This document shows positions 43,136-52,001 of a stretch of 64,000 nt of DNA, piece after piece. The notes beneath the pieces were generated by a model. The model was not told the DNA's origin and ran no database searches. It saw nothing but the letters and a program-made list of their open reading frames with translations. The position numbers were made by a program, and so were the translations under genes. This DNA comes from Desulfobacterales bacterium (GTDB lineage: Bacteria > Desulfobacterota > Desulfobacteria > Desulfobacterales > SURF-7), in NCBI GenBank assembly GCA_028277765.1, contig JANQFQ010000006.1:1-64000 (forward strand), read 5' to 3'. Position 1 is the first letter of the stretch. Every line of letters begins with the position of its first letter.

Positions 43136-44530
43136 ATGTATGAAAAAGATCTGAACAAGTACTGGAAAACGGTTGTTAATACCATCCAGGACGGCATTAT
43201 GATCATCGATAAAAGCGGGGCGATCATATCCGCGAATATGGCGCTTGAAAAAATTACCGGATACTCAAAAAAAGAACTAATCGGCAAAACATGTGAAGTG
43301 CTGAACTGTGACATCTGTGAAAAGACAAGGGAGAATGCCGGTAAACACTGGTGTAAACTGTTTAGAACCGGCAAGATGACTAGGAGAAAATGCACTTTTT
43401 TGCGCAAAGACGGCACTTATACCCATGTCCTGAAAAATGCGACACTATTGCGCGACAGTCGAGGAAAAATATTAGGCGCAGTTGAATCAGTAACCGATAT
43501 TAATGAAATTACTGAGCGGGATAACCAGATAGCTGAATACCGCAAAGAACTGAAGTCAGAAGACGGATTTCACGGCCTCCTAGGACAATCTGCTATTATG
43601 CAGCAGACATTCGCACTTATTGAAAATACAGCCGATTCTGATGCCCCGGTAATCATATTTGGTGAGAGTGGTACTGGAAAGGAGCTTGTTGCCAAGTCAA
43701 TTCATGAAAGTAGCCGCCGCCGCCGCAAACCATTTGTAAAAGTGAATTGCGCGGCTTTAACTGAAACCCTTCTTGAAAGTGAATTATTTGGGCATGTCAA
43801 AGGAGCATATACTGGTGCCTATAAAAACCGGGAGGGAAGATTTGAAATGGCCAAGGGAGGATCCATATTTCTTGATGAAATAGGGGATTTACCCCTCACA
43901 ACTCAGGTAAAACTGCTCAGGGTGTTGGAAGAAAAGGTTATTGAGCGGGTGGGTGACAACAGGCCAATCCCCGTAAATGTCCGCATTATATCAGCGACAA
44001 ACCGAAACTTAATTGAGCTTGTTAAAAACGGGGGCTTCAGAGAAGATCTCTATTTCAGAATTAATGTGATCCCCATCAATATCCCCCCGTTACGGGAAAG
44101 AACCGAAGACATTTCATTGCTTGCGGCAGCCTTTTTTCACAGAATCCTTCTTAAAAACGGAAAAAAAATAAAAGGTATCAGCAATGAAGTGTTAAACATT
44201 CTCATAAAATACCATTGGCCGGGCAACGTTCGGGAGCTGAAAAGTGCATTTGAATACGCTTTTGTAACTTGTCATGAAACCATGATCAAACCTTACCACC
44301 TTCCCCCAAATATTATTCAAACAACTGGCATATCTGCTGACACATCAGGCAATTCAGGACCGGATGCTAGTAACAATGAAGATGCCAAAAAAAGGGAGCT
44401 TTTATATGCGCTTGAGCAGGCAGACGGCAACCAGTCTGAAGCCGCCCGTATTCTCGGGGTTTCACGGGTAACCGTGTGGAACAGAATGAAGAAGTATGAT
44501 ATTAGATATAAGAAAAAGATAAGATCGTAA
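43136..44530 (+). CDS. PAS sigma-54 activator, probable regulator of the Hmc operon
   Basis: The PAS domain (1-125) contains a cysteine group (GKTCEVLNCDICEKT...HWCKLF), and no receiver is present. The AAA+ domain (about 140-375) has GESGTGKE, the contact loop GAYTGA (Tyr for Phe), DEIGDLP and FREDLYFRINVI. The C-terminal Fis helix-turn-helix reads GNQSEAARILGVSRVTVWNRM. It is divergent from the Hmc operon and next to two copies of the composite TTAACA element, so it is the likely activator of both sigma-54 promoters. The ORF-track start is a GTG inside that element; the ATG at 43136 with CAGGA is preferred. Confidence 0.9.
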   Translation: MYEKDLNKYWKTVVNTIQDGIMIIDKSGAIISANMALEKITGYSKKELIGKTCEVLNCDICEKTRENAGKHWCKLFRTGKMTRRKCTFLRKDGTYTHVLKNATLLRDSRGKILGAVESVTDINEITERDNQIAEYRKELKSEDGFHGLLGQSAIMQQTFALIENTADSDAPVIIFGESGTGKELVAKSIHESSRRRRKPFVKVNCAALTETLLESELFGHVKGAYTGAYKNREGRFEMAKGGSIFLDEIGDLPLTTQVKLLRVLEEKVIERVGDNRPIPVNVRIISATNRNLIELVKNGGFREDLYFRINVIPINIPPLRERTEDISLLAAAFFHRILLKNGKKIKGISNEVLNILIKYHWPGNVRELKSAFEYAFVTCHETMIKPYHLPPNIIQTTGISADTSGNSGPDASNNEDAKKRELLYALEQADGNQSEAARILGVSRVTVWNRMKKYDIRYKKKIRS

Positions 44531-44544
44531 AAATAGATATTAAA

Positions 44545-44704
44545 AATTCGAAATCCGATTATCGAAATCCGAAACAAATTCAAAATCTAAATGTTCAAAA
44601 GGTCAAAACCATAAACCCTTAAATTTTCGAATCAAATTGCCTGTTGTTTTAGAATTTGAACTTCGGTCATTTGATATTGTTTCGGATTTCGTGTTTCGGA
44701 TTTA
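44545..44704. repeat. imperfect long inverted repeat between convergent genes
   Basis: ATTCGAAATCCG...ATCGAAATCCGAAACAAATTC on the left matches, as reverse complement, the right arm ending TTTCGGATTTCGTGTTTCGG, with further matching interior (TTCAAA, GGTC, AAAAC). Arms are about 65 bases each. It fills the gap between the activator gene and the receiver gene and may also act as a two-way terminator. It looks like a repetitive intergenic element. Confidence 0.6.
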
Positions 44705-44782
44705 TAATTGTCGTAACAAATAAAACACAATTAGAACTTACAATATTTGTGAAACCGAATTATAGGTAAGACACTTTATTTG

Positions 44783-45163
44783 TCAGCCAATTAACTCCTC
44801 AACCATTTTAATCAGCCTTTCCTCATCAATCGGCTTATTCATAAAGCCTTCAGGATTTTTAAATCCTGGAACCTTGTTAAAATACCTTCTCATGTCATCT
44901 CCCACAGCAGTAATAACAATAACCGGTATGGCTTTCAGGTCCTCATCCTCTTTGTACTGGCGAAATGTCCGCACACCTGTCTGGTTCGGCATTGCAATAT
45001 CAAGGGTAATAAGATCCGGCTTTTCCTGTTTTGCCACATCTATTCCTTTAATACCATCTTCTGCTGTCACGGTTTCATAACCATTATCCTCAAGAAGCGT
45101 AACCAGATATGTTGACACATCTTTTTCATCCTCAACAACCAGTATTTTTTTGCCTGAGCTCAT
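44783..45163 (-). CDS. single-domain response regulator (CheY/Rrf1-like)
   Basis: The 126 residues are one receiver: VVEDE, phospho-acceptor Asp in ITLDIAMPNQTG, VITAV and NKP lysine. Sequence style (GFKNPEGFMNKPIDEERL) resembles the Rrf1-like receiver at 34817. GGAGG precedes the ATG. It has its own consensus sigma-54 promoter and an upstream copy of the composite element, which ties it to the Hmc operon. The histidine kinase gene upstream on the same strand is a candidate phosphodonor. Confidence 0.88.
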   Translation of the reverse strand: MSSGKKILVVEDEKDVSTYLVTLLEDNGYETVTAEDGIKGIDVAKQEKPDLITLDIAMPNQTGVRTFRQYKEDEDLKAIPVIVITAVGDDMRRYFNKVPGFKNPEGFMNKPIDEERLIKMVEELIG

Positions 45164-45234
45164 CAGATTTCCTCCATATTGTTAAAATTAATACACCTGT
45201 TAACTGTTAAAATAAACAAGCTGACATTAATACT

Positions 45235-45249
45235 GCAAGGCTAGTGCCA
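45235..45249 (-). promoter_or_regulatory. sigma-54 promoter of the receiver gene
   Basis: TGGCACTAGCCTTGC on the minus strand fits the consensus; it differs from the Hmc promoter only in the spacer. The start of transcription would be near 45223, 60 bases before the ATG. The leader contains another TTAACAGTTAACAGGTG stretch. Confidence 0.83.
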
Positions 45250-45335
45250 ATAGTATGACGAATCATTTTTGCCGAAAATATATATTTTAAGCGGTTTTTT
45301 ACGACAAAGGAAGATTTATTGTTCACCTGACACCC

Positions 45336-45381
45336 GTTAATGTGTTAAAGGTGCTAACTTAACAAGTGTTAAAATTAAACA
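45336..45381. promoter_or_regulatory. composite TTAACA element, putative activator binding site (copy 2)
   Basis: GTTAATGTGTTAAA is followed 23 bases from its start by TTAACA-AG-TGTTAA and AATTAAACA, the same order and spacing as at 43076. It lies 87 bases upstream of the -24 box of the receiver promoter, between that promoter and the stop codon of the kinase gene. An extra half-site (AACAGTTAA) follows. Confidence 0.75.
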
Positions 45382-45412
45382 CTAACAGTTAATGCAATAT
45401 TTAATATATTAA

Positions 45413-47209
45413 TTATTTCTCAGCTGGTTTTGGCAGCCGGTTTCTTGGGAGGCGCATGATAAATGTCGTCCCTTTGTCTTTCTCTGACACCATATCGGTT
45501 TTTCCACCATGCTCCTGAACAATTTTTTTGGTTGTAAGGAGACCGAGGCCGGTCCCTCCCAGCCCTTTTGTAGTAAAAAAATTAGTGAACACTTTTTTCT
45601 TTACATCGTAATCCATACCGCAGCCATTGTCTTCTACTTCATAAATAATGACTCCTTTATCTTCCGACACCCTTACCCATATATTGCTTTTTTTGTTGTC
45701 ACTCATGATGCAAGCATCAATGGCGTTCCCAACAAGGTTGGTAAGGCTTTCGTGTATCCCTTCATAGTCCATGGGTGCTTTAGCAATATCACCGATCTTC
45801 ATATATTGAAGATCAATACCCTGTCCCTTTGCTTTTGTTTGATATAGGCCAACGACTTCTTTAGCGATATCTGCTGGATCACACAGCCCGGTTACAATAG
45901 CTCGACCTTTTGAAAAGCTTAAAAATTCCTTTACAAAAGTGGATATCCGCTCAATATTCCTGCCAAGCATCTCCATGCCTTCTTGAATCCTTTCTATCTT
46001 GCTGTTTTTCATACCGGACTTCAGCATGTACATGCCGCCCTCAAGACTAGTGATGAGATTCTTTACACCATGCGCCAGCCCTGCGACCGTCTGCCCTACG
46101 GCAGCCAACCGTTCCGCTTCCAGCTTTTCGTTTTCAAGCTGCCTCATCTCCCTTAGGTCCTGGATGAAAACAGACATGCCCATGGGGCTGTCATCAACTA
46201 TAATCTGGAAGCCTGTCAGCCTGGCCGGGACCTTATTCCCATCAATGGTCTCAATATCAGTTTCAGGCAGATATACATGTCCGGGACCGCTTGATATCTG
46301 GTCCAGAAAACCTTTTGGCAGTATATAATCAAGCTCGTTTCTTTGAACCTGCCTGCTCCCGATAACATTAATCATTTTTCTTGCGGCTTTGTTGAATATG
46401 ACTATTTCCCCATCACTGTCCATACCTATTATACCGTCTACTGATGTAGCGATCATGGATTCCATAAACGTATGCGCAATTTTCAATTCCTTTTCGAGCT
46501 TCAGTGTTTCAGTAATGTCCACTGCCATTTCCATGACTTGTTTTACTTTTCCTTTTTTCGATTCAAGCGGGACTGTTGTAACCTGAAAATGCACTGTTTT
46601 CCCGCTTTTATCTTTAACTGTTGAATAGCCAGTATGGGTTTTACCGTCTTCAAAAGTCTGCCAGGCTATACATTCTCTGCATATGCTGTCTAATCCCTTG
46701 AGGGATTGATAACAGGTCTTCCCTTCAATATCCCCGAACATCTCTCTTATTTTTTTGTTTGTACTTGTGATATTAAAATCTTTATCTATTACAAGGATGT
46801 TGCATGGAACTTGGTCAAAAAGAAGCTGGCGTTCTTTCCTGATTTTTATCGTTTCGGTAATATCTGTAGATATTTCAATCAGAAAACCAATATTGCCTTC
46901 TTCATCCGGAACAGGGATAGTATGTTTAAGGTAATTGGTACGCTGCCCGCTTTTATCATATCCGACCTCTTCATTGGTCCGGGGAATACCGTCCTTGAAG
47001 GCATTAGCCGCCTTACAGCTTGTGCATATGGAATCCCTGTTTTTATAAACAGAATAGCACTTGCGTGTCTTCCACTTGCCAAACATCTGCTCAAAGGCGT
47101 TATTTGCGTATATAATATTAAATTCAGTGTCTACCACAGCACAAGACATTGAAACTGAGTTAAACAGGTTTTCCGTAATCCAGTTATCCAGATTTATGGG
47201 TGAAGTCAT
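45413..47209 (-). CDS. soluble histidine kinase with three PAS domains
   Basis: No membrane segment is present. Two N-terminal PAS domains each carry a Cys group (KCYSVYKNRDSICTSC and TCYQSLKGLDSICREC), and a third PAS (about 245-350) lacks it. The phosphoacceptor box is VAGLAHGVKNLITSLEGG, and the HATPase has DNGCGMD and GTGLGLLTT. Paired cysteine PAS domains suggest redox or metal sensing. The receiver at 44783 on the same strand is a likely partner. AGGG lies eight bases before the ATG. Confidence 0.9.
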   Translation of the reverse strand: MTSPINLDNWITENLFNSVSMSCAVVDTEFNIIYANNAFEQMFGKWKTRKCYSVYKNRDSICTSCKAANAFKDGIPRTNEEVGYDKSGQRTNYLKHTIPVPDEEGNIGFLIEISTDITETIKIRKERQLLFDQVPCNILVIDKDFNITSTNKKIREMFGDIEGKTCYQSLKGLDSICRECIAWQTFEDGKTHTGYSTVKDKSGKTVHFQVTTVPLESKKGKVKQVMEMAVDITETLKLEKELKIAHTFMESMIATSVDGIIGMDSDGEIVIFNKAARKMINVIGSRQVQRNELDYILPKGFLDQISSGPGHVYLPETDIETIDGNKVPARLTGFQIIVDDSPMGMSVFIQDLREMRQLENEKLEAERLAAVGQTVAGLAHGVKNLITSLEGGMYMLKSGMKNSKIERIQEGMEMLGRNIERISTFVKEFLSFSKGRAIVTGLCDPADIAKEVVGLYQTKAKGQGIDLQYMKIGDIAKAPMDYEGIHESLTNLVGNAIDACIMSDNKKSNIWVRVSEDKGVIIYEVEDNGCGMDYDVKKKVFTNFFTTKGLGGTGLGLLTTKKIVQEHGGKTDMVSEKDKGTTFIMRLPRNRLPKPAEK

Positions 47210-47542
47210 ATGGTTACCCTGATGATCGCTTTTTTATTTCAAAAAATGCCCGACTTCATTATACAAAGCAAATAAACCATCAAATAGTTAAACAAGAATC
47301 GTGCCATAACGACGTAGGACTGAGGAATGGGAATGTTGGCTTCACCAAGTGGTATTCTGACAATCAATATAATCTTTTGATGGGATTGATCCGCGAAAAT
47401 CCATCAAATCAGTGTCATCCTTTTAAATCCCCCAAAGAGGATTACAAAGTAACATTTAATAGGATAAATCCTTGTGATATTGAAATGTCCATATACCCTA
47501 TGATATCATCCGGAAGCAGAATAAAGAGCAAAGGTTTTTTTA
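47210..47542. other. intergenic region without a convincing gene
   Basis: The 333 bases lie between the divergent kinase and propeller-like genes. The ORF track shows a 132-codon plus-strand frame crossing it, but that frame starts inside the kinase gene, ends inside the next gene and has no ribosome-binding site. AAGG before 47543 serves the next gene. Confidence 0.5.
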
Positions 47543-48424
47543 ATGGACGACATTCTGGCGATAACGAGCAAATTAGGCCTGGGAACAGTCAACGCTGAAA
47601 CAGGTGATTATACTCAATGTGATAGCGGTGATAGCGGTGTTTCCAGAGCAAAAGACTTTTTTGGAATCACATGGGATGATAACTTTCTTTACACACTTGG
47701 GAGGGAAGCCAACCATATCAAAAAGTATGATAGAGATCTGCGCTATTTGGGCAGCCTTCATCTCCCTGAAAAACTGGCAGATGGGCACCAGATACTTTGG
47801 ATTGAAAAATATAAACAGTTTGTTCTTACAGATGCTGAAAAAGACATGGTGATGATTCTTGATCCTGAAACTGATAACGCTGATATAGTTCATATAAGTT
47901 CACCTGGCATTGAACACTCCCATGTAAACACGCTCTATTTTGATGAAAACAAAGACCTGATTTATATCAACTGTCATAATAAGGGTGACAGCTGCGTTAT
48001 AATCTATCAGTATCCTGAATTGTCAAAACCAGTTGATGAAAAATGGATCGGTATTAAATCTCATAATATATGGTTTGAAAACAACCTGATGCATATGTGT
48101 TCCTCCGGCAGAAAAGAGATCATAGATGAAAATGGGAGTGTGAAACTGAAATGCATGGGATTTGTCAGGGGCGCAGCTGTAACAGATGACAGGATATATG
48201 CAGGACAGTCAGGTTGGCGGCAGACAGATGGGAAATATAAGTTTCACGGAATCGGGAAAAAACGTTGCGCCAGTATTATGGTCCTGGACAGAAGCTATAA
48301 TCTTCTTAAAGAAATATTTCTGCCGCCACGCATCAAAGAAATATTTGATGTTAGAATCCTGAACAGGTTTGACTATTCACACAATAAAAAGCCCTTCCTG
48401 CATTCTCTTCAGGAAGGGCTTTAA
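47543..48424 (+). CDS. propeller-like protein of unknown function
   Basis: The 293-residue sequence contains repeated short strands of the type FFGITWDDNFLYTLGR, LADGHQILWIEKYKQFVLTDAEKDMVMILDPE, and HVNTLYFDENKDLIYINCHNKG, characteristic of a beta-propeller (NHL- or TIGR03032-like). No signal peptide or catalytic motif is seen. The histidines in SPGIEHSHVNTL may be functional. The stop codon lies inside a terminator hairpin, so the gene is a single transcription unit. Confidence 0.6.
   Translation: MDDILAITSKLGLGTVNAETGDYTQCDSGDSGVSRAKDFFGITWDDNFLYTLGREANHIKKYDRDLRYLGSLHLPEKLADGHQILWIEKYKQFVLTDAEKDMVMILDPETDNADIVHISSPGIEHSHVNTLYFDENKDLIYINCHNKGDSCVIIYQYPELSKPVDEKWIGIKSHNIWFENNLMHMCSSGRKEIIDENGSVKLKCMGFVRGAAVTDDRIYAGQSGWRQTDGKYKFHGIGKKRCASIMVLDRSYNLLKEIFLPPRIKEIFDVRILNRFDYSHNKKPFLHSLQEGL
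48388..48422. terminator. bidirectional terminator overlapping the end of the propeller gene
   Basis: AAAGCCCTTCCTG and CAGGAAGGGCTTT form a perfect 13-bp stem with a 9-base loop. It encodes the last residues and the stop codon of the upstream gene and separates it from the convergent fumarate reductase operon. Confidence 0.85.
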
Positions 48425-48624
48425 ATATCTTCGTTAGCTATATCACCCAGTTCTGTTCTACCTTTTCAAAATACAATTGGCAGAACACCTTAACTTTAGG
48501 CACTTTCGCACATTTTTTATACTCGATCACAACTTTTTAAAACTGGCAGAGCGAAGCGATACCACAACTTAAGGCACTTGTAACTTATAACTTAAGACAC
48601 TTATTCTAAAAATATATCTACAAA

Positions 48625-50289
48625 TTATTCTCCGCCAATGGGAACCTTAGTCCATCTTTTTGCGCTTACCTCGTCTGTAGAATAATCAGGAAGAATAATA
48701 GGCGCTGTTTTCGGATTCTCAATGCCCGCATCCGTAAGCTCTTTTTCAAACTTTGCCACATGATCCAGTGTAGGCTTTTTCAGATCCACACCTTTTATGT
48801 ATTCAGCGGCCTTGGCGCCGGCTCTCCTGCCAAACGTGATGATGTCCTGAAGGCTGTTCCCCATAAGCCTGTTTTCACCGTGAACGCCCCCCATTACCTC
48901 ACCTGCCGCGTAAAGACCCGGCACCACTGTTTCAGCGTCTGAGTTAATATTCACACCACCGTTCTGGTAATGGAGTGTGGGATAAACCAGCATTGGTTCT
49001 TTGCTGATATCAATACCATGACGCGCGAACTGGATAAACTTCGCGGGAAGTTCTTTTTTTACAGTCCCCTCTCCGTGAATCTCGTCAATCATGGGAGAAT
49101 CCAACCACAACCCCATCCTGCCGGTGGGTGTCATGACCCCTTTCCCCTTTTCCATGGCTTCGCAGATCAGTTCGGCGGATTCAACGTCCCGCGGTTCCAG
49201 TGGAAAGCAGAATTGCTCACCGTCTATATTCAGCACGTGCGCGCCAAGCCCCCTGACCTTTTCCGTGATCAAAAGGCCGACATTCTGCTCCGGATAAACA
49301 ACACCAGTCGGGTGGTACTGGGTTGAATACAGGTATTTGTTGCCAACCCCTACTCTGTAAGCCATCACCACCCCGTCCATTGTAGCACCATAGTGATTTG
49401 TGCAGGCAAATCCTTTGATATGGAGGCGCCCGAAACCGCCTGTGGCAAGGATAACCGCCTTTGCTTTGACAACATAAAATTCCTGTGTTTCAAGGTTGTA
49501 TAGTATTGCTCCAGCACATTTTCCATCTTCATCAAGGATAAGTTCTGCTGCAGGGCAAAACTCCAGTATCGTAATTTTATCCGACCTGTTCCGGGCCTCA
49601 TCCCTGACCACGCGCATAATTTCAGCACCGGTCATATCGCCTGCTGAATGGAGCCGTTTTCTGGAAGATCCGCCAAAATGCCGCACAACCATCCTGCCGT
49701 CTTCAAGCTTGTTGAACATCATGCCCAGTCTTTCCAGCCAGGCGATTGAAAGGGGTGCGTCGTGGGCGAGAGTCGACACCAGATCCGGCTGGTTGGTAAA
49801 ATGACCACCGCCTATCGTGTCAATATAATGATAAAACGGTGAATCGCATTCCTGGCTCGCAGCTTGTATACCACCCTCAGCCATAATCGTATTTGAATCA
49901 CCATGACGGAGTTTAGTTGCCATAATGACATCCGCGCCGCCATCAGACGCGAGCAGAGCCGCAGAGGTTCCTGCGCCGCCACCGCCGATAACGAGTACAT
50001 CGGTTTCATAATCCGGCTCTGAAAGATCCGCTTCATCTTCTTTGATGATTGACTGGGATTCCAGGAGCTCTGCAACCTCCTCCTGAAAGACATCCCCTTT
50101 GTTCGGCCCGACTTTGACTTTCCGTTTTCCATCTTCCTGGTAGTCAGGATGATACTTATTCAAAACCTCTTCCCGTTCTTTCAGGGTTAAAGCAGGATAA
50201 TGCTCATTGTTTTTGGCCATGGCAACCCTGTCCGGCCGGGTCGCTTCAACCTTTTTTATTAATTCTTTCATTTCGGGCGTGTAAGCCAT
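48625..50289 (-). CDS. fumarate reductase/succinate dehydrogenase flavoprotein subunit
   Basis: The FAD-binding motif VLVIGGGGAGTSAALLAS, the segment HGDSNTIMAEGGIQAA, QYHPTGVV, and GGVHGENRLMGNSLQDIITFGRRAG are standard for FrdA/SdhA flavoproteins. A 75-residue N-terminal extension precedes the Rossmann fold. There is no signal peptide, so it acts in the cytoplasm. The partner genes encode an Fe-S subunit and HdrB/HdrC-like proteins rather than a membrane cytochrome. The ORF-track start is 22 codons too early: the ATG at 50289 (MAYTPEM) has AAGGAG. Confidence 0.9.
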   Translation of the reverse strand: MAYTPEMKELIKKVEATRPDRVAMAKNNEHYPALTLKEREEVLNKYHPDYQEDGKRKVKVGPNKGDVFQEEVAELLESQSIIKEDEADLSEPDYETDVLVIGGGGAGTSAALLASDGGADVIMATKLRHGDSNTIMAEGGIQAASQECDSPFYHYIDTIGGGHFTNQPDLVSTLAHDAPLSIAWLERLGMMFNKLEDGRMVVRHFGGSSRKRLHSAGDMTGAEIMRVVRDEARNRSDKITILEFCPAAELILDEDGKCAGAILYNLETQEFYVVKAKAVILATGGFGRLHIKGFACTNHYGATMDGVVMAYRVGVGNKYLYSTQYHPTGVVYPEQNVGLLITEKVRGLGAHVLNIDGEQFCFPLEPRDVESAELICEAMEKGKGVMTPTGRMGLWLDSPMIDEIHGEGTVKKELPAKFIQFARHGIDISKEPMLVYPTLHYQNGGVNINSDAETVVPGLYAAGEVMGGVHGENRLMGNSLQDIITFGRRAGAKAAEYIKGVDLKKPTLDHVAKFEKELTDAGIENPKTAPIILPDYSTDEVSAKRWTKVPIGGE

Positions 50290-50308
50290 TTTATTCTCCT
50301 TTCCTGAA

Positions 50309-51097
50309 CTACAGGTACTGTGTGTCTTCCGGCATCCACTCGCCCGATGGGGCAAGGTCAGGCTCGCGCTCGCGCTCTGTATAAAGCTTTGTGAGCTTCT
50401 CCTTACTCATGCTGGTAAGATCTTCAAGCATTTTGTCGTATTTACCCGAGTTAATTTCTTCCACCCTTTTTTTCAGGTGTTCTGCCTGAGGCTGGATATA
50501 TCTTCCGTATATCCGGCGGACAAGCTGGCCGATATGGAATTGGGGCATTTCACCCATACACCTGCTGGCGCACATACCGCACTGGATGCAGTCAAATGAA
50601 ATTTCTGCGGCTTTTGCCATATCCCCCTGTTTTACGGCTGAAATATACGCAAGTACATCCACATCCATAGGGCATGCCTTTGTGCAGTTGTTGCAGGCCA
50701 CACAGCGGAACACTTCAGGATAAAGCGCGTGAACAGCATCAGCTTCGCCGCCGATCTCTTCAAGATCATATGCGGTGCGGTTAGCCGGATAAAATGGGAT
50801 CTGAGCAAGAAACATGTCCGGCTCAACAACTGTCTGGCAGGCTAGTCCAAAATAGATTTTATAGTCTCCGGCCTTGCGGTAAACCGTTGGACAGGCTCCG
50901 CATATACCGCCGCGGCAGCCCGCGCCTCGAACAAACTTGAACCCGGAATATTCCATGGCCTTCATAATCGTCAGGGTTTCAGGCACCTCATACCGTTTTC
51001 CCATGATATAGACAGGAATAGTGCGGGCACCCTCGGGAAGGATCGCCCTGTCACCGGTCGCCATCTTTGGTGCTTGGGTTTTTTCAGTTTCAGACAT
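50309..51097 (-). CDS. fumarate reductase/succinate dehydrogenase iron-sulfur subunit
   Basis: A plant-type [2Fe-2S] motif near residue 60 (GAGCRGGICGACPTVY...ACQT) is followed by two [4Fe-4S]-type motifs (CVACNNCTKACP and CIQCGMCASRC). Typical FrdB has [3Fe-4S] and [4Fe-4S] in the second domain; four cysteines in each group here argue for two [4Fe-4S], as in thiol-linked or type E enzymes. It transfers electrons between the HdrB/C-like subunits and the flavoprotein. It lies 19 bases before the flavoprotein gene with AAGGAG upstream. Confidence 0.9.
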   Translation of the reverse strand: MSETEKTQAPKMATGDRAILPEGARTIPVYIMGKRYEVPETLTIMKAMEYSGFKFVRGAGCRGGICGACPTVYRKAGDYKIYFGLACQTVVEPDMFLAQIPFYPANRTAYDLEEIGGEADAVHALYPEVFRCVACNNCTKACPMDVDVLAYISAVKQGDMAKAAEISFDCIQCGMCASRCMGEMPQFHIGQLVRRIYGRYIQPQAEHLKKRVEEINSGKYDKMLEDLTSMSKEKLTKLYTEREREPDLAPSGEWMPEDTQYL

Positions 51098-51149
51098 ATC
51101 AGTTTCTCCTTAAAAATATACGCTTTATTCCAATCCCTTTAAACCGGGA

Positions 51150-51992
51150 TTAGAGAAAATTTTTACGCTTTAATAACTCTCCAGCATTCCCTGTGTTAAG
51201 TTCAAACCTGCTCACCTCAGCATCCAGGCCAAGGGCGGCGGCCAGCAGTTGCGTAAAATAAAAGATCTGGACATCCTGCTCTTTACCAAGATTATATTCG
51301 CATAGCGGACAACTCGCGGCGAGCGCTTCTGCACCGGCTGTCTGGGCCGTGCTGATGATTTTTCCGGCAGCATCCTGGACTGCTTCAGCATTTCCAAGGA
51401 CCTGGTATGAACCGCAGCACATTGCAGCACCTGGGAAATCAACCGGAATCGCGCCTATGGCTTCAAGAAATCCAGACATCAGTTCAAAGCTCCCCAGAGG
51501 TTCTATCCCAACTTCCTCAGGCCGCTGAAGGGTACATCCATAATAGGGTGCCACTTTAAGGTCTGTGAGCGGTTTTTTTACTTTTTCCTTAACCTTATCC
51601 CATCCGATCTCATCCCGGAGAAATGTCAAAAGATGCAACACTTCCACTTCACCTGCGTAATCAATCTCTTCATCCATAAATCGGTTTATGGTATCCCGTT
51701 TCTCCTCATCTTCTTTCATCATTAGATTGGCCCGGGCAAGAGTGTTGTAGCACATGGAACAGATGGTCACTACCTTATCCCCCCCCTGCTCCTTTACCCT
51801 GATAAGGTCGCGCACAGGGGCAACCTTGTGGATAAGATCATCTTCAGCAAGTGAATATACAGCACCGCAGCAGTTCCAGCGTTCAATCTCCTCAACTTCA
51901 CAGCCAAGTGCTTCAAGGGAGGCCACAGCGGAATCTTCAAGGTTCTTTGCTTTGTATTTTAAGGTACATCCTGGATAGTATTTTATTTTCAT
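51150..51992 (-). CDS. HdrB/SdhE-like CCG-domain subunit
   Basis: Two CCG domains are evident: YYPGCTLKYKAK...WNCCGAVYSL...CSMCYNTLARA, and YYGCTLQRP...MCCGSYQVL...CPLCEYNLG. These match HdrB of heterodisulfide reductase and SdhE of type E succinate:quinone reductases. The cysteines would bind noncubane Fe-S clusters that handle a thiol/disulfide or quinone. The gene lies between the HdrC-like gene and the Fe-S subunit gene in one operon (9- and 52-base gaps). Confidence 0.9.
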   Translation of the reverse strand: MKIKYYPGCTLKYKAKNLEDSAVASLEALGCEVEEIERWNCCGAVYSLAEDDLIHKVAPVRDLIRVKEQGGDKVVTICSMCYNTLARANLMMKEDEEKRDTINRFMDEEIDYAGEVEVLHLLTFLRDEIGWDKVKEKVKKPLTDLKVAPYYGCTLQRPEEVGIEPLGSFELMSGFLEAIGAIPVDFPGAAMCCGSYQVLGNAEAVQDAAGKIISTAQTAGAEALAASCPLCEYNLGKEQDVQIFYFTQLLAAALGLDAEVSRFELNTGNAGELLKRKNFL

Positions 51993-52001
51993 TACTTACC
52001 T

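Noticed and set aside
43071-45395. Clusters of TTAACA/TGTTAA as a CRISPR array or simple repeat
   Set aside because: Units are short, irregular and arranged as palindromes at a fixed distance from sigma-54 promoters; no spacers of constant length exist.
47200-47598. 132-codon plus-strand ORF across the 47210-47542 gap
   Set aside because: It begins inside the kinase gene, ends inside the propeller-like gene, lacks a ribosome-binding site and looks like no known family.
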